Below are positions 19,491 to 28,676 of a DNA stretch of 64,000 bases, in pieces. Made by a program: the position numbers and the translations under genes. The notes under the pieces are model-generated. The model made no database searches, was not told the origin of the DNA, and saw only the letters and a program-made list of their open reading frames with translations. The stretch comes from Secundilactobacillus silagei JCM 19001 (GTDB lineage Bacteria > Bacillota > Bacilli > Lactobacillales > Lactobacillaceae). The stretch spans positions 62,001 through 126,000 of the forward strand of contig NZ_BCMG01000001.1 in NCBI RefSeq assembly GCF_002217945.1, written 5' to 3'. Position 1 is the first letter of the stretch. Each line of letters starts with the position of its first letter.

Positions 19491-21018
19491 TGTTAATCGC
19501 GACTTACCAGAAGATGTTATGAAAGACTTGAACTACAAACCATTCGAAACGACTGAAATCGGCCACCCCGAAATTCAACGGGTCGCCCCTAAAGTGCACG
19601 TTTCCACCGGTGACGACAAGGTTGTTACCTCAATCAAACAAGTCATTAAAGATACCTTAAAAGACGGTATGACCATTTCGTTCCATCATCATTTCCGGAA
19701 CGGTGACTTCGTCTTTAATACGGTTATGCGTGAGATCATTGATGCTGGTTATAAGGACTTAACTTTAGCACCTTCTTCATTGACCGGTGTGATGAACGAT
19801 ATGGTGATCGAAGCTATCAAGGCTGGTACCATCACTAACATTACCAGTTCAGGTATGCGTGGCTCATTGGGTGACTTTGTGTCACATGGTGGCTTAAAGA
19901 ACCCCGTTATCTTCCGTTCACATGGTAACCGTGCCCGTGCCATCGAACACGGCGACATCAAGATCGACGTTGCTTTCTTAGGTGTTCCTAATGCGGATGC
20001 CCTTGGTAACGCCAATGGTATGGAAGGCGACGCAGTCTTTGGTTCATTGGGTTATGCCTTAATGGATGCCCAATATGCCGACAAAGTTGTTTTATTGACT
20101 GACAACATTGTTAGTTATCCAAACACGCCAGCTTCAATCAAGCAGACCCAAGTGGACTACGTGGTTAAAGTTGATAAAGTTGGTGACCCAGACAAGATCG
20201 GTTCTGGCGCAACTCGTTTCACTAAGGATCCTAAAGAATTGAAGATCGCCTCAACCGTTAACGATGTGATCGTTAACTCACCTTACTTCAAGGATGGCTT
20301 CTCATTCCAAACCGGTTCCGGTGGTGCAGCCTTAGCCGTTACCCGTTACCTGCGTCAAGCCATGATCGACAACAAGATCAAAGCTTCATTTGCCTTAGGT
20401 GGGATTACTAAGCCAACCACTGATCTGTTAAAAGAAGGCTTGATCGACAAGGTCATGGATGTGCAAGACTTTGACAAGGGTGCTGCTGATTCCATGCACA
20501 CCAGTGCCAACCAACAAGAAATCGATGCTTCATGGTACGCTGATCCTGATAACAAGGGTGCCATGGTCGACCAATTAGACGTTGTGATCTTGAGTGCGCT
20601 TGAAATTGATACTAAGTTCAACGTGAACGTCATGTCAGGTTCTGATGGTGTTATCCGTGGTGCCATTGGTGGTCACCAAGATGCTGCAACTGCTAAGTTG
20701 ACCATCATTTCAGCACCATTGGTTCGTGGCCGGATCGCTACCGTTGTCCCAGACGTAACCACCATTGTTACGCCTGGTGACTCAGTTGACGTGTTGGTTA
20801 CTGAATACGGGATTGCTATCAACCCTAAGCGTAAGGACCTTCAAGAAGCACTTGGTAACTTACCTGGTGTGCCAGTTTACAAGATTGAAGATCTGCAAAA
20901 GTTAGCTGAACAAAAAGTGGGCAAGCCAAAGCCACTTGAATTCACTGACCGCACTGTTGCCATGATCGAATACCGTGATGGCTCAATCATTGATACAGTT
21001 AAAGAAGTTAAGGACTAA
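19480..21018 (+). CDS. citF: Citrate lyase alpha subunit (citrate:acetyl-ACP transferase)
   Basis: CitF exchanges acetate for citrate on the acyl carrier, forming citryl-ACP for CitE. The 512-residue protein has the CoA-transferase-like segments [25 protein letters not shown] and [16 protein letters not shown] typical of the family. The TTG start at 19480 follows GAGGAGG by 9 bases and lies inside the end of citE; the longer frame from 19459 starts in front of this ribosome site and is rejected. With CitD and CitE it forms the three-subunit lyase complex. Confidence 0.95.
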   Translation: MKNSVNRDLPEDVMKDLNYKPFETTEIGHPEIQRVAPKVHVSTGDDKVVTSIKQVIKDTLKDGMTISFHHHFRNGDFVFNTVMREIIDAGYKDLTLAPSSLTGVMNDMVIEAIKAGTITNITSSGMRGSLGDFVSHGGLKNPVIFRSHGNRARAIEHGDIKIDVAFLGVPNADALGNANGMEGDAVFGSLGYALMDAQYADKVVLLTDNIVSYPNTPASIKQTQVDYVVKVDKVGDPDKIGSGATRFTKDPKELKIASTVNDVIVNSPYFKDGFSFQTGSGGAALAVTRYLRQAMIDNKIKASFALGGITKPTTDLLKEGLIDKVMDVQDFDKGAADSMHTSANQQEIDASWYADPDNKGAMVDQLDVVILSALEIDTKFNVNVMSGSDGVIRGAIGGHQDAATAKLTIISAPLVRGRIATVVPDVTTIVTPGDSVDVLVTEYGIAINPKRKDLQEALGNLPGVPVYKIEDLQKLAEQKVGKPKPLEFTDRTVAMIEYRDGSIIDTVKEVKD

Positions 21019-21056
21019 ACTTATTCGTTAGACAATTCTCTGAAAGGACTGAGGTT

Positions 21057-21614
21057 ATGGTCGCCATATTTCAAACGGGTCAGCCACAGACAATCACCGA
21101 TGTGCTGGATAATCGTGATGCGCGGGTGGCACTGCAGCAGCAATTGCTAAAGCAATACCCGATGCAAACACTGATTGCCATTAAGCTGAATATTCCTGGG
21201 CCAATTAAAAATAATGATCAGCTTCGGCGGTTATTTTCAGCTGGTATCAACCGGTTTTATGACCAGCTTAAGGCGCAGACACGGCACTTCCAAACGGTGA
21301 CACAGTGGGACAAACCAACTGGAAATGAACTTTTCATTGTGGTTGAACTGGACCCAACGGCCGTTAAAAAATTAGCGGTTGAATTTGAAGACCATGACCA
21401 CCTTGGCAGATTGTTTGATGTTGATGTGGTGCACGCCGGCAACGCACGGGCATTATCCCGGTCTGACTTTCAAATGCCAGTCCGAAAATGTCTGCTTTGT
21501 AACCGTGAAGCTAAAGACTGTGCGCGTTCCAGACGCCATTCTGTCTTGGAATTACAAACTCGAATCAGTGAGATCTATACCGCTGAATTCGACTCTGATG
21601 GAGGACGTCAATGA
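21057..21614 (+). CDS. citX: Apo-citrate lyase phosphoribosyl-dephospho-CoA transferase
   Basis: CitX moves the dephospho-CoA prosthetic group from its triphosphate precursor, made by CitG, onto apo-CitD. The 185-residue length is right. The family landmarks are ALSRSDF, then CLLCNREAKDCARSRRHS with clustered Cys, and KLNIPGP near residue 48. The ATG follows AAGGACTGAGG. In some bacteria citX is fused to citG; here the two are separate but overlap by 4 bases. Confidence 0.92.
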   Translation: MVAIFQTGQPQTITDVLDNRDARVALQQQLLKQYPMQTLIAIKLNIPGPIKNNDQLRRLFSAGINRFYDQLKAQTRHFQTVTQWDKPTGNELFIVVELDPTAVKKLAVEFEDHDHLGRLFDVDVVHAGNARALSRSDFQMPVRKCLLCNREAKDCARSRRHSVLELQTRISEIYTAEFDSDGGRQ

Positions 21615-22462
21615 TGGACGATACTCAAAAGACCACACTGGTCAGCGATGCTTTACGGGCATTGCTATACGAAGTGAGTGTCAATCCGAAGCCTGGGTTG
21701 GTGGATCCCGTTTCCAGCGGTCCGCATCCCGACATGGACGTATTTACCTTCATCGACAGCGCCGTCAGCCTGCGACAGTACTTTGACCGTTGCGCGACCC
21801 ATGGCGCAAACTTCCAGGGCGATAACCTGCACGACCTGTTCTTAGGGATTCGGCCGGATGGGGTGGTTGCCGAACACACGATGTTTGGTGCCACTGAAGG
21901 GGTCAACACGCATAAGGGCGCCATCTTCTCATTGGGGATTCTCGTGACGGCGGATGCGTATCGCGTGGACCATAACGAATACTCTTTACAAGATATCGTG
22001 AAGGCAATGCTGAAAGATCTAACCGTTAATGATTTTAAAGACTTAGATGATAAATCGCCCGAATCGTTAACCGCTGGTGAAAAACAGTATTTAAAATACG
22101 GTATTAAGGGTATTCGCGGTGAGGCTGAGGCTGGTTTCCCAACGGTGATGAACGTGGCGCTACCCGCATTACGGAAACACCAGGGGACTAAGAATCAGCG
22201 CTTGCTGGATACCTTAATGACCATTGTCGGCAGCACGGTGGACACCAATTTGGTGAAACGCGCGCAAACCGACTCGGTGGTCGACTGGGCGCATCAGCAG
22301 TCGCAGCATTACTTTGCGTTAGGCGGTAGCCGAACCGTTCAGGGAATGGCCTTTCTTAACGAATTAAACGCTGTCTTCACCGAACGTAACCTCAGTTTAG
22401 GCGGATCAGCTGATCTGCTGATCCTGACGATTTTTATTGGGTTGCGGGAAGAAATTATATAG
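21611..22462 (+). CDS. citG: Triphosphoribosyl-dephospho-CoA synthase
   Basis: CitG condenses ATP with dephospho-CoA to make the precursor of the citrate lyase prosthetic group. The 283-residue protein shows VNPKPGLVDPVSSGPHPDMD near the N terminus, GVNTHKGAIFSLG in the middle and GIRGEAEAGFP later, the landmarks of the family. The ATG overlaps the citX TGA and GGAGG is inside citX; a second ATG follows directly. It is the last gene of the operon; no citrate transporter gene follows. A large nested hairpin ends the transcript. Confidence 0.93.
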   Translation: MMDDTQKTTLVSDALRALLYEVSVNPKPGLVDPVSSGPHPDMDVFTFIDSAVSLRQYFDRCATHGANFQGDNLHDLFLGIRPDGVVAEHTMFGATEGVNTHKGAIFSLGILVTADAYRVDHNEYSLQDIVKAMLKDLTVNDFKDLDDKSPESLTAGEKQYLKYGIKGIRGEAEAGFPTVMNVALPALRKHQGTKNQRLLDTLMTIVGSTVDTNLVKRAQTDSVVDWAHQQSQHYFALGGSRTVQGMAFLNELNAVFTERNLSLGGSADLLILTIFIGLREEII

Positions 22463-22467
22463 AGTGT

Positions 22468-22575
22468 GAGACAACTCGGGTTGATGCCAGAGTATAACAA
22501 AGAAGAGTCGAGTTCCCTAGGTTTGGGGAGCTTGACTCTTCTTTGTTATACGGCCGGGATCAGAGTTGCAGAACA
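22468..22575. repeat. Nested long hairpin after citG
   Basis: Perfect 18-bp inner arms lie at 22492-22509 and 22534-22551, and the 24-base centre can pair further. The outer stretch CAACTCGGGTTGATGCC (about 22473-22489) partly pairs with ATCAGAGTTG (about 22559-22568). The design matches the element at 797-896, suggesting a genome-wide family of 3'-end hairpins. Confidence 0.6.
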
Positions 22576-22602
22576 GGTTTCGGTAAGATATCAGTATGCA
22601 GC

Positions 22603-22644
22603 AAAAGAGGAGTCAACGTCCAAATAAACGTTGACTCCTCTTTT
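22603..22644 (-). terminator. Terminator of the nucleoside hydrolase gene
   Basis: Perfect 17-bp arms (AAAAGAGGAGTCAACGT and its complement) with an 8-base loop, ending in T-runs on either strand. Confidence 0.8.
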
Positions 22645-22655
22645 CATTTATCTTA

Positions 22656-23594
22656 TTAATCAGCTGCACTTTTAGCCAGTTCATCGATCTTATCAAAGAA
22701 TGCCTCAGCGTGAACGTTGGTAACAAAAGTAATGTCACGCCCGGTATCAGTGATATATGTCCGTCCTTCAGCTGGCGCATGGTCGATCACCGCGCTTTTA
22801 ACCGGTTTTGAATCCACCAGATCAGGATAGTCACTGACCAGAGTAGTTAAAACGTCCCAGAGATAATAAGTGGAGTTCGCTTCAAACGAATGGACCAGTG
22901 AGTAGCCTTGACCGATGAGATCAAGGGCTGGATAGCGTCGCTGTTTCGCCCAGCGAATGCGCAGTTCCTTGGTCAAAGGCACTTGATCAGTACTGTCTAG
23001 GCCGACCATGGTAATCTTTAACGGTGAAGCCCAAACCGTTTTAACTGCTTGAGCGTCCCAGTAAGCGTTCCATTCTACGGTACCATCTTGGCCGGGTTCG
23101 GAAACGTTGCCTTGGTTGTTCATGGTGCCACCCATCCAGTACAGCTGATCAATGTTGTCGGCGATAGACGGATCGGTCGTTAACGCGCGAGCTAGATCCG
23201 TTAACGGGCCGGTCATCACCAAGGTGACTGGTGTATCTGATTGCTTGATAGCATCGACCATATCGAGATGGGCCGGCTTTTCTGCCAGCGGTGTTTGCGG
23301 TGCGCCATGTTCATTTAAGATTGGAAAATCGTCAAATGAAAAGGCACTTAACCGCCATTCTTTGGGAAATTGGTGCGCTGGCCGGGAATTAGATTTGGCA
23401 ACCGCTGCCGGTTTGCGATCAGTGTGGCCGAACAGATCGATAATTTTTCGGGATGCTGAAGAAGCGGGATCAACGTAGCCATCGGCATCGATGACACCGA
23501 CACCAATTAAGTTAACATCGGGCATCTGCAATAACAGTAAGAGTGAAACGAGATCGTCAACGTTACCATCATGATCAAAATAAACATTGTGCAT
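22656..23594 (-). CDS. Nucleoside hydrolase (inosine/uridine-preferring family)
   Basis: The enzyme hydrolyses the N-glycosidic bond of ribonucleosides to ribose and base for salvage. The 312-residue protein starts with FDHDGNVDDLVSLL, a variant of the DxDxGxDD calcium-binding motif, and continues with TGPLTDLARAL and the WMGGT segment of the family. Base preference cannot be predicted. The ATG follows GGAGG by 9 bases. There is no signal peptide. It is a single gene with its own terminator, convergent to the citrate operon. Confidence 0.87.
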   Translation of the reverse strand: MHNVYFDHDGNVDDLVSLLLLLQMPDVNLIGVGVIDADGYVDPASSASRKIIDLFGHTDRKPAAVAKSNSRPAHQFPKEWRLSAFSFDDFPILNEHGAPQTPLAEKPAHLDMVDAIKQSDTPVTLVMTGPLTDLARALTTDPSIADNIDQLYWMGGTMNNQGNVSEPGQDGTVEWNAYWDAQAVKTVWASPLKITMVGLDSTDQVPLTKELRIRWAKQRRYPALDLIGQGYSLVHSFEANSTYYLWDVLTTLVSDYPDLVDSKPVKSAVIDHAPAEGRTYITDTGRDITFVTNVHAEAFFDKIDELAKSAAD

Positions 23595-23671
23595 AAGACA
23601 AGGCCTCCACCTATTTTTAGAAAATTTTACGCAGAATTAAGTCAGTAGTCAAGACTGAGGACCATATAGCA

Positions 23672-23712
23672 AACCAGCCAAGGTTTCCATTTAAAGGGAA
23701 CCTTGGCTGGTT
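23672..23712 (-). terminator. Terminator of pepO
   Basis: AACCAGCCAAGGTTTCC and its complement form 17-bp arms with a short loop, with T residues on the minus-strand 3' side. Confidence 0.7.
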
Positions 23713-23730
23713 GTTATAAAACTTTAGTTA

Positions 23731-25650
23731 TTACCAAATTTTAACGCGATCAGCAGGTACCTTATACATCTTGTCACCAGGTTGAATGTCAAAGGTACTA
23801 AAGAAGTCATCCAGGTTTTGAACTTGAACGTTGGCACGCAGTTTGGCTGGGGCGTGAACGTCAATGGACAAGAGTAGCTGTTCCCGTTCTGGCGTGGCCT
23901 TTTGGCGCCAGATCTTAGCCCAGTTGAGGAAGAAGGCGTTTAGATCCACGTCAGGTTCACCCTTAGCCGCTTCGAGGGCACAGGATAAGCCGCCAGCGTC
24001 GGCGATGTTTTCGGAAACCGTTAGTTTACCATTGACCTTTTGGCCAGCGTATGGCATACCATTGAATTCCTTAACCATGTTTTCGGCGAGTTCGTGGAAG
24101 TGCTGATTATCAGCTTCCGTCCACCAGTTGTTCAGGCTCCCATTTTCATCAAACAACGACCCATTATTATCAAAGGCGTGGGAAATTTCGTGGGCGATTA
24201 CCGCGCCGATGCCACCGAAGTTTTCGCTAGAGGACTGCTTAAGACTGTAGAATGGGGCTTGCAAAATAGCAGCTGGGAAAACAATGATGTTGTAAAACGG
24301 ATGGAAGTAGGCGTTGACGGTGTCCGCACTCATTTCCCAGCGGGTTTGGTCCACTGGCTGGTTCCAGCGAGCAAAGTCATCTTCGTTGCGGATGCGGGTG
24401 AAGGTCATCAGGTTTGATAACACCGTTCCGCCATCGCTTGCGGGCGTGACTTTGAATTTACTGTAAAGCGCATCGATCTTATCTGGATAACCCACTTGAA
24501 TCCCCAGTTTGTCCAGTTTTAAAATCGCCTTTTCGCGGGTTGCTTTACCCAGCCAGGTGTTGTTAGCCAGCCGTTTTTTATAAACGTTGACCATTTTTAC
24601 GACCATATCATGAACGTCTTTTTTGGCGGTTTCGCCAAAGTATTTGCGGCCATAGTAGTCACCGACAACTTGGTCAAAGACACCAGTGGCGAGATCATAA
24701 GCGGATTTAGCTTGGCTGCGGGCTTCCTTACGGCCACTCATGGCCCGGCTGTAAATGGTGCTAGCCTGACGCTGTTCTTCGGTTAAGTAGCCAGACAGGC
24801 CCATAACAGCCTTAAACAGCATCCAGCTCTTCATCATCTGGAAGTGATCAGCAGTTAGCAGATCATTCAGTGCATCGAAGTAGGCGGGTTCAGTAGCGAT
24901 GATCTTTTCTGGGGTACCGTGAACTAAGCTGGTAATTGCAGTTCTCAAGTCCAGTTGATCAGTACTGTTATCAATCTGATCCAAAGTACGTGGGTTATAC
25001 ATCTTACTGTAATCTGCACCTTCTTCAGCTGATTTGACGTGTGGCGCGATCAGTTTATCAAAGGTGGTTGCCTGTTCGATAATTTGTTGCGCCTTAGCAT
25101 CGTCATAACCGGCGAGTTTGAACAATTGCGCCATCATCTTTTCAAGGACGGGCATCAGTTGTTTAGCCGCCTGGTTATCCTTATCGTAGTAGGTCTTGTC
25201 CGGCAAGAACAGGCGGGGACCACTGGCGAATAGAGCGTAATTATGAGACCCCTTCATATCGGAATCAATATCCAGTGAAAACGGTGTTGGTAGACCCGTT
25301 AAAATCCAGTCAGCCAGCTGATCACTGAGATCTTGATAGCTGTTGAGGGCTTCAATTCGGTCAAGGTAGGGCTTTAACGGTGCACTGCCATCTTTTTCAC
25401 GCTTGTCAAAATCACTGACCAGTTCATAAAATTGCTTAAATTCACCCATTTCAGCGTTTTGCGGTTTTAATTTACCAGCTAATAAGTCCTTAAAGTCGGC
25501 CATTAAAGTTTTTTCAATGCTATCTGAGAGGTCAGTAAAGCCACCCGTTGTTGAGTGGTCACCTGGGATAGTGGCCGTTTTAAGCCATTCGCCGTTGACG
25601 GCGTCGTATAAATCAGTTTTGATTAAACTGTGATCAATTTTATCTGCCAT
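23731..25650 (-). CDS. pepO: Oligoendopeptidase PepO (M13 family metalloprotease)
   Basis: PepO cleaves oligopeptides inside the cell during growth on milk or plant protein. The 639-residue length and the C-terminal zinc site fit the M13 (neprilysin) family: VIAHEISHAFDNNG supplies the two His and the catalytic Glu, and SENIADAGGL carries the third ligand. The NAYFHPFYNIIVFPA substrate segment is also present. It lacks the membrane anchor of neprilysin and has no signal peptide, so it is cytoplasmic. The ATG follows GGAGGTTG. It is monocistronic. Confidence 0.93.
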   Translation of the reverse strand: MADKIDHSLIKTDLYDAVNGEWLKTATIPGDHSTTGGFTDLSDSIEKTLMADFKDLLAGKLKPQNAEMGEFKQFYELVSDFDKREKDGSAPLKPYLDRIEALNSYQDLSDQLADWILTGLPTPFSLDIDSDMKGSHNYALFASGPRLFLPDKTYYDKDNQAAKQLMPVLEKMMAQLFKLAGYDDAKAQQIIEQATTFDKLIAPHVKSAEEGADYSKMYNPRTLDQIDNSTDQLDLRTAITSLVHGTPEKIIATEPAYFDALNDLLTADHFQMMKSWMLFKAVMGLSGYLTEEQRQASTIYSRAMSGRKEARSQAKSAYDLATGVFDQVVGDYYGRKYFGETAKKDVHDMVVKMVNVYKKRLANNTWLGKATREKAILKLDKLGIQVGYPDKIDALYSKFKVTPASDGGTVLSNLMTFTRIRNEDDFARWNQPVDQTRWEMSADTVNAYFHPFYNIIVFPAAILQAPFYSLKQSSSENFGGIGAVIAHEISHAFDNNGSLFDENGSLNNWWTEADNQHFHELAENMVKEFNGMPYAGQKVNGKLTVSENIADAGGLSCALEAAKGEPDVDLNAFFLNWAKIWRQKATPEREQLLLSIDVHAPAKLRANVQVQNLDDFFSTFDIQPGDKMYKVPADRVKIW

Positions 25651-25717
25651 TTGACAACCTCCATATTATTAGACTGTTTTCATTATACTGCAGACTGCTA
25701 CATTTTGATGCGGGTAG

Positions 25718-25755
25718 AAAAAAGACGGTGCTAAAGTCGTTAATAACTTTAGCAC
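25718..25755 (-). terminator. Terminator of the small Sm-like gene
   Basis: GTGCTAAAGT (25728-25737) pairs with ACTTTAGCAC (25746-25755). The minus strand continues into CGTCTTTTTT. Confidence 0.65.
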
Positions 25756-25893
25756 ACGTCAGATTTACGGTAGCTATTCAACCATATGGTGGCTGAACAG
25801 TTAGTTTATTCAAATTGTGAAGCTCTTAAACCGGTACGCCAAAAACAAAATGCAAACGGATCGTGAGTCGGCCTTCAGAAAGTTGATTTCAGC

Positions 25894-26118
25894 TTAAAGC
25901 TTCCACCATTTTTTCTCGATGACGGTCACGTCGTTTAAATCTCCCAATTCAAACTTTTCGATATCACCATTGTGAGTCAGGTAAAATACACCGTGACTGG
26001 GAGAAGTATTTACCATTCCCGTGACAGCTTGAGACCGGCTTAATGTCAGCTTAATGACCCAGTTGTGATGGTAAGCTTCCGTGATTGTTGATGATAGATT
26101 CTGTAATGTCTGTTGCAT
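25894..26118 (-). CDS. Small protein, predicted helix plus Sm-like barrel
   Basis: The 74-residue protein is not recognised. An amphipathic N-terminal segment (TLQNLSSTITEAYHH) is followed by strand-like segments, VIKLTLSRSQAVTGMV, HGVFYLTH and DVTVIEKKW, the pattern of a five-stranded Sm-like barrel. A GGGGGG stretch lies before the ATG at usual spacing. A dedicated terminator downstream supports it being a real gene. The layout resembles one unit of the four-unit protein at 56116-57282. RNA binding would be one idea, but nothing in the sequence proves it. Confidence 0.55.
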   Translation of the reverse strand: MQQTLQNLSSTITEAYHHNWVIKLTLSRSQAVTGMVNTSPSHGVFYLTHNGDIEKFELGDLNDVTVIEKKWWKL

Positions 26119-26292
26119 TGATATCCCCCCGATTCAAAAACTCAGACTCCATTATAGGGAGCCAAAATTTGGAATTCAATCTTGACATTTCGGCAAGGTG
26201 AAGCGACGTACTGTTATGTGGCGATTTAGCACAGTAAAATTTTTTTAACAGCGGTTGCGATTAAAATTGACCAATTAATTTGGAACAAATTT

Positions 26293-26322
26293 TTGCGGTA
26301 GCGCTTTCAAATGTGGTAGCAT
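26293..26322 (+). promoter_or_regulatory. Promoter with cre-like site before the stress-protein gene
   Basis: CGGTAGCGCTTTCA (26296-26309) matches the cre consensus except at the first base. It overlaps a weak promoter, TTGCGG (26293-26298) and TAGCAT (26317-26322), so CcpA binding would block transcription. Confidence 0.45.
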
Positions 26323-26353
26323 AAAAATAAGAAAACCGATGGAGGTGGCACTC

Positions 26354-26782
26354 ATGTTTGAAAAAATTTTGGTTCCAGTAGATGGCAGTGAAAATGCTTA
26401 TCGGGCACTTGATGCTGCGGTGGATATCGCCAAACACTATGATTCAAAGATTACCGTTGTGGCGATTGCTAACGATCAAAGCTATACGCAGTACGGGGCA
26501 ATTTTTGGTGATGATATCATGGCCCATATGAAGGAACAGGCTGAGGCAACACTTAAAGACGCGCAGACGCGGGCGAAGGCTGCCGGCGTGGACGTGGCAA
26601 CCGATTTTGAAGTTGGCATCCCGAAGCAGGCCATTTCGGAGACGTTACCCGACCTGTTAGATACCACGTTAACCGTTATTGGTAAGTCTGGGGTTCACGG
26701 CTTAAACCGTGCAATCATGGGTTCTACGACCTCCTATGTGGTTCGGCGCTCCATCACGCCAGTCTTGGTTGTTGGAGATTAA
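26354..26782 (+). CDS. Universal stress protein, UspA family
   Basis: The 142-residue protein has the typical start FEKILVPVDGSENAYRAL and the nucleotide-binding GKSGVHGLNRAIMGSTTSYV, the G-2x-G-9x-G(S/T) pattern of ATP-binding Usp proteins. The role is probably stress or energy-state adaptation; the partner is unknown. The ATG at 26354 follows GGAGGTGG by about 6 bases; an earlier ATG at 26339 would place the ribosome site inside the gene. It is a single gene between its own promoter and terminator. Confidence 0.9.
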   Translation: MFEKILVPVDGSENAYRALDAAVDIAKHYDSKITVVAIANDQSYTQYGAIFGDDIMAHMKEQAEATLKDAQTRAKAAGVDVATDFEVGIPKQAISETLPDLLDTTLTVIGKSGVHGLNRAIMGSTTSYVVRRSITPVLVVGD

Positions 26783-26806
26783 TCGATTAGAAGCAAGCAA
26801 TTAACG

Positions 26807-26850
26807 AACGTGTTTTTCCGCCATTATTTGGTAGAAGGGCACGTTTTTTT
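26807..26850 (+). terminator. Terminator of the stress-protein gene
   Basis: AACGTG and CACGTT arms with partial pairing inside, ending in TTTTTTT. Confidence 0.5.
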
Positions 26851-26939
26851 AGTCAGCTAATTCGCAAGTGCTTTTTCCATAAAAACGCTGAAACTCATGG
26901 TAAACTTACTGTAATTTCAACACATGGGGGGTGTGTGAG

Positions 26940-28676
26940 TTGCTGCGCACATTATTGAAATCAGTTCGTGAGTATCGATTTCAAACGATTATTTCGCCAT
27001 TATTTGTGGTTTCAGAAACCGCCATTGAGACGTTTATTCCGTTTTTAATGGCGGCCATTATTGATCAGGGTATCCGGCCTGGTCACTTATCAGTGGTACT
27101 TAGAATTGGCATCTTATTATTGTTGATGTCAGTGGTATCGCTGACTTGTGGGGCCAGTGCCAGTTGGTTTTCAAGTCAGGCAGCAGCTGGGTTCGCGAAG
27201 AATCTGCGGCACGATATTTTTAGTCAGGTACAAACTTTTTCCTTTCAAAATCTCGATCATTTTGCCACTTCCAGTTTAGTGACCCGGTTAACTACGGACA
27301 TCACTAACATTCAAACGGCTTATCAGATGCTGATTCGAGTGGCAGTGCGGGCACCGTCCATGCTGTTATTTTCAATCATTATGGCTTTCTTGGTGAGCAG
27401 CCAAGCCGGCTGGCTATTTGTGTTCGTGGTCCCGGTACTCGCTGTTGGCTTGTTTTGGATCGTTAAGCATTCCCGGCCGCTCTTTCGGCAAGTGTTTAAA
27501 CAATACGATAAATTAAACCGCGTTGTACGGGAAAATCTCAGGGGAATCCGGGTCGTCAAAACCTATGGGCAGCAGGGTGCTGAAATTTCAAAGTTTCGCC
27601 AGTCAGCTAAAGAGATCGCCCAGGTTTTCGCTAAGGCGCAGCGAATCGTGGCGTTCAACATGCCCTTAATGCAGTTCGTCATTAGTACCACGATGCTGAT
27701 TTTATCGTGGCTGGGGGCGAAGCTGATTGTCGGTAAAACTCTTCAGATCGGGCAATTTGTCAGTTTGTTTACTTATAGTACCTCAATTTTATTTAGTCTT
27801 AATATGCTGGCAATGATCTTTTCACAGTTGTCCGTTTCGCAGGCCTCGGCGGAACGGGTCGTTGAAGTGCTGGAAACGGCGCCGGACATTGTGGCACAGC
27901 CAGACGCTGAGACGGAAGCTTCCGATGGCAGTATCGATTTTGAGCACGTCACCTTCCGTTATCCCGGCAGTGATGAAGACCAGTTAAACGACGTTAATTT
28001 ACACATTCCAAGCGGTGCGGTCGTCGGCATTATCGGCGAGACTGGGACCTCCAAGACCACCTTAGTGTCGTTGATCCCCCGGTTATACGATGTGGCCAGC
28101 GGGACCGTGCGGGTGGGTGGTAAGGACGTGCGCCAGTATGCGCTGAAGACCTTACGTGATCAAGTGGCCATGGTGCTGCAAAATACGATCTTATTTTCGG
28201 GGACGATTCGGGAAAACTTGCGCTGGGGTGATCCGGACGCAACGGATGAGCAGCTGAATCGGGTCCTGCAAGAAGCGCAAGCGAAGGATTTTGTCGATAG
28301 TTTGCCAGATGGTCTGGATACTAAGATTGAACAGACCGGCCAAAACGTTTCAGGAGGTCAGCGGCAGCGGTTAACGATTGCGCGAGCGCTGTTAAAGCAG
28401 CCGAAGATCTTGATCTTGGATAATGCCACCAGTGCCACCGATACGCAAACGGAAGCCCGCATTCGCCAGGCGTTTAAGCGTGATCTGCCCCACGTCACCA
28501 AGCTGATGATCACGCAGCGTGTCGACAGTATTATTGATGCCGACCAAATTATTATCATGCGCCGCGGCGGTATTGAAGCCATTGGCACCCACGTGGAATT
28601 ACTGGCTAATAATCAGTGGTACCGTGAGCTTTACCAAGCACAGCAGAAGCAGGGCGGGGGTGAGACGCATGAGTAA
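26940..28676 (+). CDS. ABC exporter half-transporter with degenerate ATP site
   Basis: This type IV exporter half has six membrane segments (about residues 1-310) and an ATPase domain, 578 residues in all. Walker A is GETGTSKTT, with Ser replacing the last Gly, near residue 366. The signature is intact (SGGQRQR), but Walker B reads ILILDNATSA, so the catalytic Glu is Asn (about residue 495). That is the degenerate half of a heterodimer such as LmrCD or TM287/288; the partner is encoded directly downstream with an 8-base overlap. A TTG start at 26940 follows GGGGGG by 8 bases. Substrate is unknown; multidrug or lipid export is typical. Confidence 0.87.
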   Translation: MLRTLLKSVREYRFQTIISPLFVVSETAIETFIPFLMAAIIDQGIRPGHLSVVLRIGILLLLMSVVSLTCGASASWFSSQAAAGFAKNLRHDIFSQVQTFSFQNLDHFATSSLVTRLTTDITNIQTAYQMLIRVAVRAPSMLLFSIIMAFLVSSQAGWLFVFVVPVLAVGLFWIVKHSRPLFRQVFKQYDKLNRVVRENLRGIRVVKTYGQQGAEISKFRQSAKEIAQVFAKAQRIVAFNMPLMQFVISTTMLILSWLGAKLIVGKTLQIGQFVSLFTYSTSILFSLNMLAMIFSQLSVSQASAERVVEVLETAPDIVAQPDAETEASDGSIDFEHVTFRYPGSDEDQLNDVNLHIPSGAVVGIIGETGTSKTTLVSLIPRLYDVASGTVRVGGKDVRQYALKTLRDQVAMVLQNTILFSGTIRENLRWGDPDATDEQLNRVLQEAQAKDFVDSLPDGLDTKIEQTGQNVSGGQRQRLTIARALLKQPKILILDNATSATDTQTEARIRQAFKRDLPHVTKLMITQRVDSIIDADQIIIMRRGGIEAIGTHVELLANNQWYRELYQAQQKQGGGETHE

